DNA of 64,000 bases from Micromonospora yangpuensis. Lineage in GTDB: Bacteria > Actinomycetota > Actinomycetes > Mycobacteriales > Micromonosporaceae. Within the stretch, counting starts at the first letter, position 1; each line of letters starts with the position of its first letter. The DNA is taken from contig NZ_FMIA01000002.1 in assembly GCF_900091615.1 (NCBI RefSeq), positions 4,278,001 through 4,342,000 on the forward strand. Direction: 5' to 3'. This document shows positions 26,343 to 35,450 of the stretch, piece by piece. A program made the position numbers and the translations under genes. The notes beneath the pieces were generated by a model. That model ran no database searches and was not told where the DNA came from. It was given only the letters and a program-made list of their open reading frames with translations.

Positions 26343-27175
26343 CAGCGGATCCCGGCCTCGTCGAGGAAGTCCCGCACCACCTGCTGGAACCGCTCGGGCT
26401 CCTCCAGCTGCGGGCTGTGCCCGGAGTGCTCGAAGACCACCAGCCGGGCGTCCGGCACCAGGTCGGCGATGACCTGGGAGGCCTCCACCGGGGTACGCCA
26501 GTCGTGGCGGCCCACGGTGACCAGGGTCGGGCAGGCGATGCCGGGCAGCTTCGGCTTCAGGTCATAGCCCGGCATGTTCTGCCCGAAGGCCGCGTTGTGG
26601 GTCCGGTAGTGGAACCGGGTGGCGGCCAGCCGGGCGGCGTCCTTGGCCGGGTCGTGGTGGTGGTCGTAGAGCGGCAGGATCGCCTGCCAGTAGTCGCGCA
26701 GCTGGTCGTTGCTCTCGAACCGGCCGGTGCCGATCCGGTCGACGGCCCACTGCGGGATCACCGTCCGGTCGGTGCTGCGGGCCCGTTCCACGGCGAGGTG
26801 GTCGTGGGCGGTGTCGGCGGCGGTGTCCCGCAGGATCAGCGCGCAGACCCGGTCGGGGTGGGCGATCGCGTACTCCAGGGCGATGAACCCGCCGTACGAG
26901 CCGCCGGCCATGACGATCTTCTCGTAGCCGAAGTGCTCCCGGATGGCGTCGACGTCGGCGACCCACTGCTCGTGGGTGAAGGGCTCGTCGTCGCTGGACT
27001 CCCCGGAGCCCCGGGCGTCGAAGACGATGACCCGCATCCGGTCGGCGAACGGCCCGAAGGAGCGCTTCGGCTCGCTGCGGGAGCCGAGGCCGGGCGCGCC
27101 GTGGTGGACGATCATGGCCGGGGCGTCCTCGGGGCCGAACGCCTCGACCACCAGCTCGGCACCGTTGATCTTCAT
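26342..27175 (-). CDS. Alpha/beta hydrolase, proline iminopeptidase-like
   Basis: This 277-residue soluble hydrolase has the oxyanion segment VHHGAPGLG, the nucleophile elbow GGSYGG and a C-terminal catalytic histidine in HSGHSPQLEEP. The overall layout resembles proline iminopeptidases and related amide/ester hydrolases. Its ATG overlaps the stop of the M24 gene (ATGA), so it is tightly coupled to the creatinase-like protein. The operon suggests a role in breaking down the imported peptide or amide; the exact substrate is not known. Confidence 0.85.
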   Translation of the reverse strand: MKINGAELVVEAFGPEDAPAMIVHHGAPGLGSRSEPKRSFGPFADRMRVIVFDARGSGESSDDEPFTHEQWVADVDAIREHFGYEKIVMAGGSYGGFIALEYAIAHPDRVCALILRDTAADTAHDHLAVERARSTDRTVIPQWAVDRIGTGRFESNDQLRDYWQAILPLYDHHHDPAKDAARLAATRFHYRTHNAAFGQNMPGYDLKPKLPGIACPTLVTVGRHDWRTPVEASQVIADLVPDARLVVFEHSGHSPQLEEPERFQQVVRDFLDEAGIR

Positions 27176-28347
27176 CGGACTCCCTCGATGATGTTGGCTT
27201 CCAGGTCGCGGGGGTAGCTGGTCAGCCGGCGCGGGCCGGCGTCGGTGACCAGGACGGTGTCGGAGATCCGGTAGCCGGCGTGGCCGGGCACGTAGACGCC
27301 GGGCTCGCTGGAGAGCAGCATCCCGTCGGCCAGCACCGTGTCGTCGCCGTCGGACACCCAGGGCGGCTCGTGGTTCTGCAACCCGATGCCGTGGCCCTGC
27401 CGGTGCCGGATGTACTCACCCAGGCCGTGCCCGCGCAGCACGTCCAGGCAGGTCCGGTTCACCTCGGCGCAGGTCCGGCCGACCAGCATCGCCTCGGTGC
27501 CTACCTGCTGGGCCTCCCGGTCGGCCTCGTAGTAGCGGCGCTGCTCGGCGGTGGGCTCACCGATGACGAAGGTCCGCTCGCTCTCCACGAACCGGCTGGC
27601 CACCGCCGCGCCGAGGGAGAGAATCAGGGTGTCGCCGGGCTGGACCCGACGCCGGGTGGGCAGCCCGTGCGGCAGCGCCGAGTTGGGACCGGCGTAGACC
27701 AGGCCACCGGCCAGCTTGGTGGTGTAGACGACCAGGTCGTAGTCGGCGTACATCCGGTCGGTGCCGTACCCGATGACGTGCCGGGCGATCTCGTCCTCGC
27801 GCGGCAGCTCCCGGCCGGCGCGCAGCGCCTCGGTGATCAGCTCCCGGCCGGCGGCGAGCATCTCGTCGCAGATCCGGGCCGCCGCCTCGTGCAGCGGGAT
27901 CTCCTCGGGAAACTTGCGCAGCCGCAGCTGGGCCACCGCGTCGGTGACCACCAGCTCGGTGTTGGGCAGGGCGGCGTCGAGCTTGGCCAGGGTGCCGACG
28001 GTGAGCCCGGCACCGAACCCGACCCGCCGGGTACGGCGACCGGAGAGCGCAGCGGCCAGGGTCTGCTCGGCGGTGACCACCCCGGGGAACTCGGGATAGC
28101 TGACCGTGTCGATCGTGACGCCCTGCTGGGCGGCGTACTCGACGTCCAGGTGCGGCAGGACCAACAGCGGGTCGCCCTCGGCCGGCATCCAGAGGTAGAC
28201 CGGCCGTTCGGTGGCGATGTAGAAGAACCCGCTGAGGAAGGCGACGTCCGCCGGGGAGCTGGCCAGGAAACCGTCCAGCTCACGGTGGTGCAGCGCCTCG
28301 GTCAGCCGGGCACGCACGGTCGAGTAGAAACTGTCGGGCAGCCGCAC
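27172..28347 (-). CDS. M24 family protein, creatinase/Xaa-Pro peptidase-like, metal ligands altered
   Basis: This 391-residue protein has an N-terminal creatinase/prolidase domain (to about 130) and a C-terminal pita-bread domain. The HRQGHGIGLQNHEPPW and LLSSEPGVYVPG segments are family-typical. In metallopeptidases the metal is held by two Asp in DxGA...SDxTRT and a Glu in RxED. Here these positions read LSLGA, ESERTF and YRISDT, so two or three ligands are missing. That is the pattern of metal-free members such as creatinase. It may therefore hydrolyse an amidine or amide compound rather than X-Pro peptides. It lies within the transporter operon, three bases after a permease gene. Confidence 0.85.
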   Translation of the reverse strand: MRLPDSFYSTVRARLTEALHHRELDGFLASSPADVAFLSGFFYIATERPVYLWMPAEGDPLLVLPHLDVEYAAQQGVTIDTVSYPEFPGVVTAEQTLAAALSGRRTRRVGFGAGLTVGTLAKLDAALPNTELVVTDAVAQLRLRKFPEEIPLHEAAARICDEMLAAGRELITEALRAGRELPREDEIARHVIGYGTDRMYADYDLVVYTTKLAGGLVYAGPNSALPHGLPTRRRVQPGDTLILSLGAAVASRFVESERTFVIGEPTAEQRRYYEADREAQQVGTEAMLVGRTCAEVNRTCLDVLRGHGLGEYIRHRQGHGIGLQNHEPPWVSDGDDTVLADGMLLSSEPGVYVPGHAGYRISDTVLVTDAGPRRLTSYPRDLEANIIEGVR

Positions 28348-28350
28348 GGG

Positions 28351-29238
28351 TCAGCCTCCGTTGCGTCGGGGGTCACGGGTGTCGTTGAAGCGCATGCCGG
28401 CCACCGTGGCGGAGAGCACCAGGAACAGGATCGCCAGCGACGGGAAGAGCGTCTGCCACCAGGCGATGGCGACCACGCCGCTGCGCTGGGCGTTGAGCAG
28501 GATCCGCCCCCAGGACCAGGCGTCCGGGTCGCCGAGGCCGAGGAAGCTCAGCCCGGCCTCGGAGATCACCGCCCGGGAGGCGGTCAGCAGCACGCTGACC
28601 ACCATCAGCGGGATCACCGCCGGCAGGATCTCCCGGGTCACGATCCGCCAGCCGCTGGCCCCGAGCACCCGGGCCCCGTCGATGTAGGGCATCGCGGTCA
28701 CCACCAGGCCCTGCGACCTGATCAGCCGGGCCACCTCGGGCCAGGCGAAGACCCCGATGATGATCGTCAGGGTCACCACGCTCGGGCTCACCACCGCCGC
28801 CAGCATGATCATCAGCGGCAGGGTGGGCAGCGCCAGCATCACGTCGGTGACCACCGTGCCCACCGCGTCGACCCCCCGCACGTACGCCGAGGCCAGCCCG
28901 ATCGCGGTACCGAGCAGCAGGGCGATCAGCGAGGCGGCCACCCCGATCACCAGACTGGTCCGGGTGCCCCAGACCACCTGGGCGAAGATGTCCTGCCCGA
29001 GGTCGTCGGTGCCGAACCAGTGCCCGCCCGAGGGCGGTTGCAACACCTCGGCGCTGGTCCCGCTGGGCTCGTCGGCGATCAGCGGCGCGAAGACGGCCAG
29101 TAGCACCATCACCGCCAGCACCAGCATCGACAGCAGCGCCGACGGCTGGCGCAGCCAGTTCCGCCAGGCCGCCCGGGTGGCCCCGACCTGGGGCTCGGTG
29201 GGCGGCACCGTCTGCTCGGTCAGCACCGGAGCGCTCAC
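28351..29238 (-). CDS. Oligopeptide ABC transporter permease, OppC/DppC type
   Basis: The protein has 295 residues and about six membrane spans. The periplasmic segment HWFGTDDLGQDIFAQVVWGT is diagnostic of the C subunit. The EAA-type loop reads DGARVLGASGWRIVTREILP. GGAGAG precedes the GTG start. A 115-base gap separates it from the B subunit gene upstream, and the M24 gene begins three bases after its stop. Confidence 0.93.
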   Translation of the reverse strand: MSAPVLTEQTVPPTEPQVGATRAAWRNWLRQPSALLSMLVLAVMVLLAVFAPLIADEPSGTSAEVLQPPSGGHWFGTDDLGQDIFAQVVWGTRTSLVIGVAASLIALLLGTAIGLASAYVRGVDAVGTVVTDVMLALPTLPLMIMLAAVVSPSVVTLTIIIGVFAWPEVARLIRSQGLVVTAMPYIDGARVLGASGWRIVTREILPAVIPLMVVSVLLTASRAVISEAGLSFLGLGDPDAWSWGRILLNAQRSGVVAIAWWQTLFPSLAILFLVLSATVAGMRFNDTRDPRRNGG

Positions 29239-29353
29239 CGGACTCTCCTTCCGTCGACGACGGCCGTCAGGGCTGGACGGCCGGGGCCCGGTGCGCCGGC
29301 CGGCCGGTGCCGGGCCGGGTCCGGCCGCCGGGCCCCGGCCGGGAATCGGGGGA

Positions 29354-30307
29354 TCACAACCGGATCCGGGGGTTGAGTACGGCGTAGAGCAGGTCGGTCA
29401 GGGTGTTGGCGACCACCACGGTGACCGCGAGCATGATGAACGCGCCCTGCAGCACCGGATAGTCGCGCTGACCGACCGCCTCGAAGATCAGCCGCCCGAC
29501 ACCGGGGTAGGCGAAGACCGTCTCGGTGAGCACCGCGCCGCCGACCAGGGTGCCCAGTTGCAGGCCCATCAGGGTCAGCGCGGGCAGGATCGCGTTGCGC
29601 AGCCCGTGTTTCCACACCCGACGCCGGGTGGAGAGCCCCCGGGCGCGGGCGGCCCGGATGTAGTCCTCGCCGAGGACCTCGATCATGTTGGTCCGCAGGG
29701 TCAACGCGTACGGACCGAGCTGCACCAGCACCAGCGAGGCCACCGGCAGCACCAGGTGGTGCGCCAGGCTCAGGTAGGCGCCCAGGCCCCGGGTGTCGGG
29801 GTCGATCGCCCCGCCGATCGGGAACCAGCCCGCCTGCGCGCCGAGGTAGACCAGCAGCAGCATCGCCACGCTCGGCACGAACAGGGCGTGCCCGCCGATC
29901 CCGGCGGCCTGCAGGATCTTGTCCGGCCAGCGGCCCCGGTGCACCGCCGCGTACACCCCGATCGGGATGCCCACGGCGATGGTCACCAGGAACGCCGTAC
30001 CGGCCAGCAGCAGGGTCCACGGCAGCCGTTCGACCAGGATGTCGGTGACCGGTTGGATCTGCCGGAACGAGATGCCGAAGTTGCCCTGGGTCAACTCCCG
30101 CAGGTACGACACGTACTGCTCCCACAGTGGCCGGTCCAGGCCGTAGGTGCGCAGCAGCGCCTCCTGCATCTCGGGGGTCATGTCCCCCTCGACCATCAGG
30201 GTCGTGGGGTCCCCGGGCAGCAGCCGGAGCAGGAAGAACGTCGCGGTGATCGCGATCCAGACGGTCAGGACGGCCTTGACCGCCCGGCTGAGCACGAAGC
30301 GTGCCAC
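29354..30307 (-). CDS. Oligopeptide ABC transporter permease, OppB/DppB type
   Basis: The protein has 317 residues and about six membrane spans. It opens MARFVLSRAVKAVLTVWIAI and continues with RLLPGDPTTLM, typical of the B subunit. The EAA-type loop reads YIRAARARGLSTRRRVWKHG. A very strong GGAGGGGG ribosome site precedes the GTG at 30307. It follows the binding-protein gene by 33 bases. Confidence 0.93.
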   Translation of the reverse strand: MARFVLSRAVKAVLTVWIAITATFFLLRLLPGDPTTLMVEGDMTPEMQEALLRTYGLDRPLWEQYVSYLRELTQGNFGISFRQIQPVTDILVERLPWTLLLAGTAFLVTIAVGIPIGVYAAVHRGRWPDKILQAAGIGGHALFVPSVAMLLLVYLGAQAGWFPIGGAIDPDTRGLGAYLSLAHHLVLPVASLVLVQLGPYALTLRTNMIEVLGEDYIRAARARGLSTRRRVWKHGLRNAILPALTLMGLQLGTLVGGAVLTETVFAYPGVGRLIFEAVGQRDYPVLQGAFIMLAVTVVVANTLTDLLYAVLNPRIRL

Positions 30308-30340
30308 GGGAACCCCCTCCCTTCTCTACGGTGGGTCGGC

Positions 30341-31978
30341 TCAGCCGACCGGCTTGACCTGGGCCAGCGAGTACGCGGTGACCATGCCGAGCAGGTCCGA
30401 CGGCGACGCGACGAAGCCGGTGAACTTGCTGGCGTTGTAGGCGAACTGGAAGTTCTCCACGTACAGCGGGGTCAGGTACGCCTGCTCGTGGACCACCTTG
30501 TCGATGTTCTTGATCTTCTCGGCGAAGGCCGCCTGGTCGGTGGTGGCCGCCGCGTCGTTGATCAGCCGATCCATCTCGTCGGACTTGAGCAGGTTGTAGT
30601 TGATGCCACCCGGGTTGCTGGACAGGTAGGTGCTGCGCAGCTGGTCCATCGGGTTGTCGAAGACCCCCCACTGGGAGGCGTCGATGTCGTACTCACCGCT
30701 CTTGGTGCGGGCCAGGAAGGTGTTGCGCTCGACGCACTCGTTCTCCAGCTTGATGCCGGCCTTGGCGGCGCTCTCCCGGAACAGCTGCACCACCCGGGTG
30801 ATGTTGGCGTTGGACTGGTCGCAGGCCACCCCGAAGGAGAGCGCGTCGAAGAACCCGTCGCCGTTGCCGTCGGTGTAGCCGGCCGCGCTGAGCTTGGCCT
30901 TCGCGCCCTCCGGGTCGAACGGGTACGGCTGCAGCTCGGTGTTGTCGTAGTCGCCGAAGATCGGCGAGATCGGGCCGGCCATCTGCTGGGCGTCGCCCTG
31001 CAGCACCGAGTCGATGATGGCCTTGGTGTCCACCGACATCGACAGCGCCTGCCGGACCTCCTGCTTGGCCAACTCCTTGTTGGTCATGTTGTAGGTCAGG
31101 TGGGCGAAGCCCAGCGCGCCGACCTTCTCCAGCTTGATCTTGTCGTCGTTCTCGAAGGTCTTCGCCGCCGACGCCGGCACCGGGTTGCCCATCAGGTCGA
31201 TGTCACCGTTGCGCAGGGCCAGCATCATCGTGTTGACGTCCGGGTAGACCCGGTACTCGACCTGGCTGATCGCGGGCTTGCCGCCGGGGGCCAGCGGGTA
31301 GTTGTCGTTGCGCTTCATCACGTACCGCTGGCCCTTGGTGGAGCTGTCCAGCACGAACGGTCCGGCGCCGACCCAGTCCGAGTCGTTGGCGAACTTCGAC
31401 AGGTCACCGGCGTTCTCGAAGACGTGCTTCGGGACGATGGACATCCAGAAGCCGACACCCTCGGCGAACGGCGCGTACGGCTGGGAGAGCTTGAACTTCA
31501 CCGTGGTGGCGTCCGGGGCCTCGATCGACTCGACCCAGGTCAGCTTGGCGGCCACGTTGCCGAGCTTGTATTCCATGATCTTCTCGGCGCTGAACTTGAC
31601 GTCCTCGGCGGTCACCGGCTTGCCGTCGGTCCACTGGAAGTCGTCCCGCAGGTTGAACACGGCGGTCTTGCCGTCGTCCTCGTACCCGTAGTCCTTGGCC
31701 AGCTCCGGTGCCTTCTGCGCGTTCTCGTCGATGCGCAGCAGGTGCGGGTACATCGCGTTGAGGATCCAGGAGTCGGTCTTGCTCAGCGACTGCAGCGGGT
31801 TGAAGTTGGACACGTCGGTGGTGGTGCCGATGCGCAGCACCGTGTCACCGCCCGAGGTGTTCCCACCGGAGTCGTTGCCCTCGTTGAGACCGCAGCCGGA
31901 CAGCGCCAGCGCGGCGGCCGCGCCGACCGCGACGGCGACCCGCCAACGGCCGGGCCGACGGATGTTGGACATGGTCAC
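30341..31978 (-). CDS. Oligopeptide-binding lipoprotein, SBP family 5
   Basis: This 545-residue family 5 solute-binding protein has a basic N-terminus, a hydrophobic segment and the lipobox ALALSGCG (Cys about 28), so it is a membrane-anchored lipoprotein. A Ser/Gly/Asn linker follows. The family landmarks DFQWTDGKPVTAEDVKFS and the large two-lobed body are intact. GTG 31978 overlaps the stop of the dipeptidase gene (GTGA) and has GGGAGG upstream; ATG 31972 is the alternative. It sets the specificity of the transporter. Confidence 0.94.
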   Translation of the reverse strand: MTMSNIRRPGRWRVAVAVGAAAALALSGCGLNEGNDSGGNTSGGDTVLRIGTTTDVSNFNPLQSLSKTDSWILNAMYPHLLRIDENAQKAPELAKDYGYEDDGKTAVFNLRDDFQWTDGKPVTAEDVKFSAEKIMEYKLGNVAAKLTWVESIEAPDATTVKFKLSQPYAPFAEGVGFWMSIVPKHVFENAGDLSKFANDSDWVGAGPFVLDSSTKGQRYVMKRNDNYPLAPGGKPAISQVEYRVYPDVNTMMLALRNGDIDLMGNPVPASAAKTFENDDKIKLEKVGALGFAHLTYNMTNKELAKQEVRQALSMSVDTKAIIDSVLQGDAQQMAGPISPIFGDYDNTELQPYPFDPEGAKAKLSAAGYTDGNGDGFFDALSFGVACDQSNANITRVVQLFRESAAKAGIKLENECVERNTFLARTKSGEYDIDASQWGVFDNPMDQLRSTYLSSNPGGINYNLLKSDEMDRLINDAAATTDQAAFAEKIKNIDKVVHEQAYLTPLYVENFQFAYNASKFTGFVASPSDLLGMVTAYSLAQVKPVG

Positions 31979-33177
31979 CAGACCTCCCGAAGTACGCGAA
32001 TGATGTTGCCGCCGATGACCTTGGCGATCTCGTCATCGGAGTAGTCGTGCGCTACCAGCCAGCCGACGATGTTGCTGAAGCACTCCGCCGGGTTCTCCAT
32101 GCCGGAGACGTACGGCACCCGGGGGTGGTCCACCGCGCCGTGGGCCTGCCCGATCGCCAGGTGCTGGGTGAAGCTGTCGTGCAGTCCGACGTGGTCACCG
32201 AAGTTGGTGTCCGGGCCGAACGCGACGTGGTCGATGCCGACCAGGTCGACGCAGTAGGTGAAGTGGTCCATCACCGACTCGATCGAGTGGTGCGGGTGCT
32301 CGGCCGACAGGGTGGTGTGCGGAGCGGCCTCGATGCCGATCACCCCTCCCCGCTCGGCACAGGCCCGGATCGTCTCGTCGGACTTCATCCGGGGGGTGTT
32401 CCAGACGCTGCGGGCCCCGGCGTGGGTGATGAAGACCGGTACCCGGGACGCCTCGATCACGTCCAGGGACGTCTGGTCCCCGGAGTGCGAGACGTCGATG
32501 GCGATGCCCAGCTTGTTCATCCGGGTCACCGCCCGGCGGCCGAAGTGGGTGAGCCCACCGTCGGTGACCTCGGAGAGCCCGGAGCCGAGCATGTTGGCCT
32601 GGCTGTAGGCGATGCCCATCTGCCGGACGCCGAAGCCGTACAGGATGTCGATCCGGTCCAGCTCGTTCTCGATCATCGTGGCCGCCTCCAGCCCGGCCAC
32701 CAGGGCGAGCTGGCCGTTGCGCTTGGCGGTGAAGATCTCCTCCAGGGTGGTGGCCACCACCACGTAGTCCTGCTTGGCCACGTCGGCGAAGCGCAGGCCG
32801 ATGTCGTAGATGACGTCGTCCCACTTCCAGGCGTGCTCGCTGGTGACGCAGCCGGTGCCGTTCATGAAGTTGTCGAAGACCGCGGTCATCCCCGAGCGGG
32901 CCAGGCCCTCGAAGCCGAAGGAGTTGCGGCCGGTGCGGTTGTAGTCACGCAGCTGGGTGACGTCGGCCGGCAGGATCTTCGGGTGCTCGTGCAGCGAGAT
33001 CGCGAACTGCTCGGTGAGCAGCCGGCTGACCCGCTGCCGCTGCGCCTCGGTCAGACCCAGGTCGTGCGCCGGCACCCGGCCCAGCTGCGGGGCCAGGTCG
33101 AAGACCTTGTAGTCGACCCGCGGCTCCAGGTAGTCGAACGACCGGTATCCGTCGTATCGGGGGGCTACGTCCTGCAC
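31975..33177 (-). CDS. M19 family membrane dipeptidase-like hydrolase (copy A)
   Basis: This 400-residue paralogue of the 23147-24349 product is the first gene of the operon. The shared ligand segments are GLEAATMIE, IDVSHSGD and FITHAGAR, with LHEHP again in place of the usual HxD. Differences cluster in residues 60-140 and in the loop after FGDHVG, which might change specificity. GTG 33177 is chosen because GAGGTGAG lies eight bases upstream and the length then equals that of the paralogue; the open frame continues far upstream without meaning. A perfect palindrome sits 39 bases before the start. Confidence 0.88.
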   Translation of the reverse strand: MQDVAPRYDGYRSFDYLEPRVDYKVFDLAPQLGRVPAHDLGLTEAQRQRVSRLLTEQFAISLHEHPKILPADVTQLRDYNRTGRNSFGFEGLARSGMTAVFDNFMNGTGCVTSEHAWKWDDVIYDIGLRFADVAKQDYVVVATTLEEIFTAKRNGQLALVAGLEAATMIENELDRIDILYGFGVRQMGIAYSQANMLGSGLSEVTDGGLTHFGRRAVTRMNKLGIAIDVSHSGDQTSLDVIEASRVPVFITHAGARSVWNTPRMKSDETIRACAERGGVIGIEAAPHTTLSAEHPHHSIESVMDHFTYCVDLVGIDHVAFGPDTNFGDHVGLHDSFTQHLAIGQAHGAVDHPRVPYVSGMENPAECFSNIVGWLVAHDYSDDEIAKVIGGNIIRVLREVW

Positions 33178-33215
33178 CAACCAGCTCACCTCGGTCCACT
33201 CGGAGGCATGAGGAT

Positions 33216-33230
33216 GGAGGTCTGACCTCC
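33216..33230. promoter_or_regulatory. Perfect 15-base palindrome, candidate operator of the peptide/amide operon
   Basis: GGAGGTC and GACCTCC face each other around a single T, 39 bases before the first gene. HutC-type GntR regulators bind related sites, and such a regulator is encoded at the far end of the operon. The PucR protein upstream is the other candidate. Confidence 0.45.
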
Positions 33231-33337
33231 TGCCTTCGAGGGGCACGCTATGCGAACGTGAAACCTCTTGGGAAGATCCCGTTATCCGACCGTTACCTCG
33301 CCGGGCGAAATTAATCCGCCAGCAACAAACGCCCTGC

Positions 33338-35407
33338 TCAGCTGCGGCGGACCGCGTCCAACGCGAGCAGCGCCACGTGCAACGACAGGCACACCTGGAC
33401 CGAGTCGAGGTCCACGTCGAGAATGCGGCTGATCCGGGCCAGCCGCTCGTAGAACGCCGGCCGGGACAGATGCGCCGCGGCGGCCGCCGCCGACTTGTTG
33501 CGGCCCTGCTCCAGGTACGCCCGCAGGGTGTCCACCAACTGGTCCCGGGGGTGCCGGGCGTCATGGGCCAGCAGCGCGGCGAGTTCCCGCTCGACGAAGG
33601 TCTGCACCCGGGGTTCCTCCCGCAGCAGGTGCAGCAGCCCGGCCAGCCCGATGTGCGGCAACCGGAAGATCGGCAGGTCCCGGCGGTCCCGGCGGGCGGC
33701 GTCGGCGACCTGCCGGGCCTCCACCAGCGAGTGCCGCGCCTGCCGCAGACTCGCCACCCCCGCCCCGACGGCCACGATCAGGGCGGCGGAACCGGCCGGC
33801 ACCGCCACCCGGTCGGCCCTGGGAGCCGCCGGACCAGGCCGCTCGGGGCCGGGAGCCGGCGGGCCCGACCGCTCGGGACCGGGAGCCGCCGGACCAGGCC
33901 GCTCGGGACCGGGAGCCGGCGGGGCCGACCGCTCCGACCCCGCAGCCAGCGGGGCACGTTGGCGGGGCAGCGGACCGGCCGGGGGCGGCGGCGCGGGGTC
34001 GGGTCGGAGGCGGCGCAGCGCGGCAGCGAACGCGGTGAGCGCCCGCTCCTCGGCCGCCGGGTCGGGCAGCGCCAGCAGCACCCCGACCGCCTGCTCGTCC
34101 ACCGCGCTGTACAGCCCGACCAGCCTGGTCTCGCGCAACGCCTGCCCGACCGCCTCGGCCAGATCCCGTAACCGGGCCGCCCCGGCATCCGGCCGGGGCC
34201 CACCGGTGACGTCAGTGCCGGGCCCGCCCACGACGCCGACGCCGACCGGCCCACCCACGACGCCGGTGCCGCCCGGCCCGCCCACGGCGCCGGTGCCCGG
34301 CCAACCGCCGACGCCCGGCCAGCCGATCGCGCCGGCCTCCCGGGGGGCGACACCGTTGCCGGCCCAGGACGCGGCGTCGCCGGTGCCCGCCGGTCCGTCG
34401 CCCCGGGGACGGACCACCACGCCCACCAGGTGCCGACGCTCCAGCACCACACCGAGCGCCCGGGCGCGCAGCGCCACCTCGTCCACCGGCAGGGAGTGCT
34501 CCAGCAACGCGGTGAGCAGCGTACGGTGGATCTGTCGTTCCAGGCCCTCGGCGTCCCGCTGGATCAGCCGGCCCAACGCCAGGGTGGAGGCGGCCCGCTC
34601 GACCAGGATGGTCAACCGGTTCGGCGGCAGCTGGTCGACTCGGCCACCCGCACCACCGGCGGCGATGGTGGTGCCCGCGGCCGGCCAGCGCAGCAGCAGC
34701 CGACCCCAGTCCTGCCCCCGAGCGCCGACAATGGTCACCAACCAGCCGTTGTCCGGGTCGTACGCCGTCCGCCCGGCCGGCCGGATCCGCCGCGAGTGCT
34801 GCTCCCAACCGGCCAGCAACGGCTCCGCGTCCTCCCCCGCCGGGTCGTACCCGAGCACCTGGCGGGAAAGGTTCTCCAGCACCACCGGGCAGCCGGAGAG
34901 CTCGGCGGCCTGCCGGAGCACCTCCCCCGGCCCGGCCCCCTCCACACTCAGCTCGGTGAACCGCTGGTGGATCTCCTCGGTGGCCCGCAGCTCGGTGAGC
35001 TGGGCGTCCACGATCAGCGCGTGCACCGCCTCGGTGATCCGCACGAACGGCGTGGCCCGGCGCAACTCGACCAGGGGCAGCCCACGCCGCTGCGCCGCCG
35101 CCACCATCGCCCGCGGCGTCCCCTCGACGTACCGCCGGCCGAGCTCCACCACGAGACCGGAGACACCGACGTCGACCAGCGCGTCGACGAAGGCGCGCAG
35201 GCCGGCGTCGGCACCGGGCAGCCCGATGCCGGTGGTCAGCACCAGTTCGCCACCGCCGAGCTCGGGGGCGATGTCCGGTACCTCGGTCACGTGCACCCAC
35301 CGCACCGGGCGGTCCAGCCCGGCCTCCCCGGCGACCAGCCGAGGGGCACCGTGCCGCACCGACGACAGCGCGAGCACCTCACGGACGGTAGGAAACACGG
35401 GCGACAC
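33338..35407 (-). CDS. PucR/CdaR family transcriptional regulator with low-complexity insert
   Basis: The protein has 689 residues. The N-terminal PucR domain (about 1-130; PTVREVLALSSVRHGAPRLV) and the C-terminal helix-turn-helix (about 625-689; NKSAAAAAAHLSRPAFYERL) are clear. Between them are two repetitive inserts: Gly/Val/Pro repeats around VGGPGGTGVVGG and PGPERPGPAAP repeats. GTG 35407 has GGAGGG five bases upstream. PucR proteins are usually activators of purine, amide or amino-acid catabolism; the operon starting 160 bases downstream is the natural target. Three direct repeats lie upstream at 35451-35524. Confidence 0.88.
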   Translation of the reverse strand: MSPVFPTVREVLALSSVRHGAPRLVAGEAGLDRPVRWVHVTEVPDIAPELGGGELVLTTGIGLPGADAGLRAFVDALVDVGVSGLVVELGRRYVEGTPRAMVAAAQRRGLPLVELRRATPFVRITEAVHALIVDAQLTELRATEEIHQRFTELSVEGAGPGEVLRQAAELSGCPVVLENLSRQVLGYDPAGEDAEPLLAGWEQHSRRIRPAGRTAYDPDNGWLVTIVGARGQDWGRLLLRWPAAGTTIAAGGAGGRVDQLPPNRLTILVERAASTLALGRLIQRDAEGLERQIHRTLLTALLEHSLPVDEVALRARALGVVLERRHLVGVVVRPRGDGPAGTGDAASWAGNGVAPREAGAIGWPGVGGWPGTGAVGGPGGTGVVGGPVGVGVVGGPGTDVTGGPRPDAGAARLRDLAEAVGQALRETRLVGLYSAVDEQAVGVLLALPDPAAEERALTAFAAALRRLRPDPAPPPPAGPLPRQRAPLAAGSERSAPPAPGPERPGPAAPGPERSGPPAPGPERPGPAAPRADRVAVPAGSAALIVAVGAGVASLRQARHSLVEARQVADAARRDRRDLPIFRLPHIGLAGLLHLLREEPRVQTFVERELAALLAHDARHPRDQLVDTLRAYLEQGRNKSAAAAAAHLSRPAFYERLARISRILDVDLDSVQVCLSLHVALLALDAVRRS

Positions 35408-35450
35408 GCTACCCTCCGTGATCTGACGTCGGATACCCCCGGCGCTCGCC

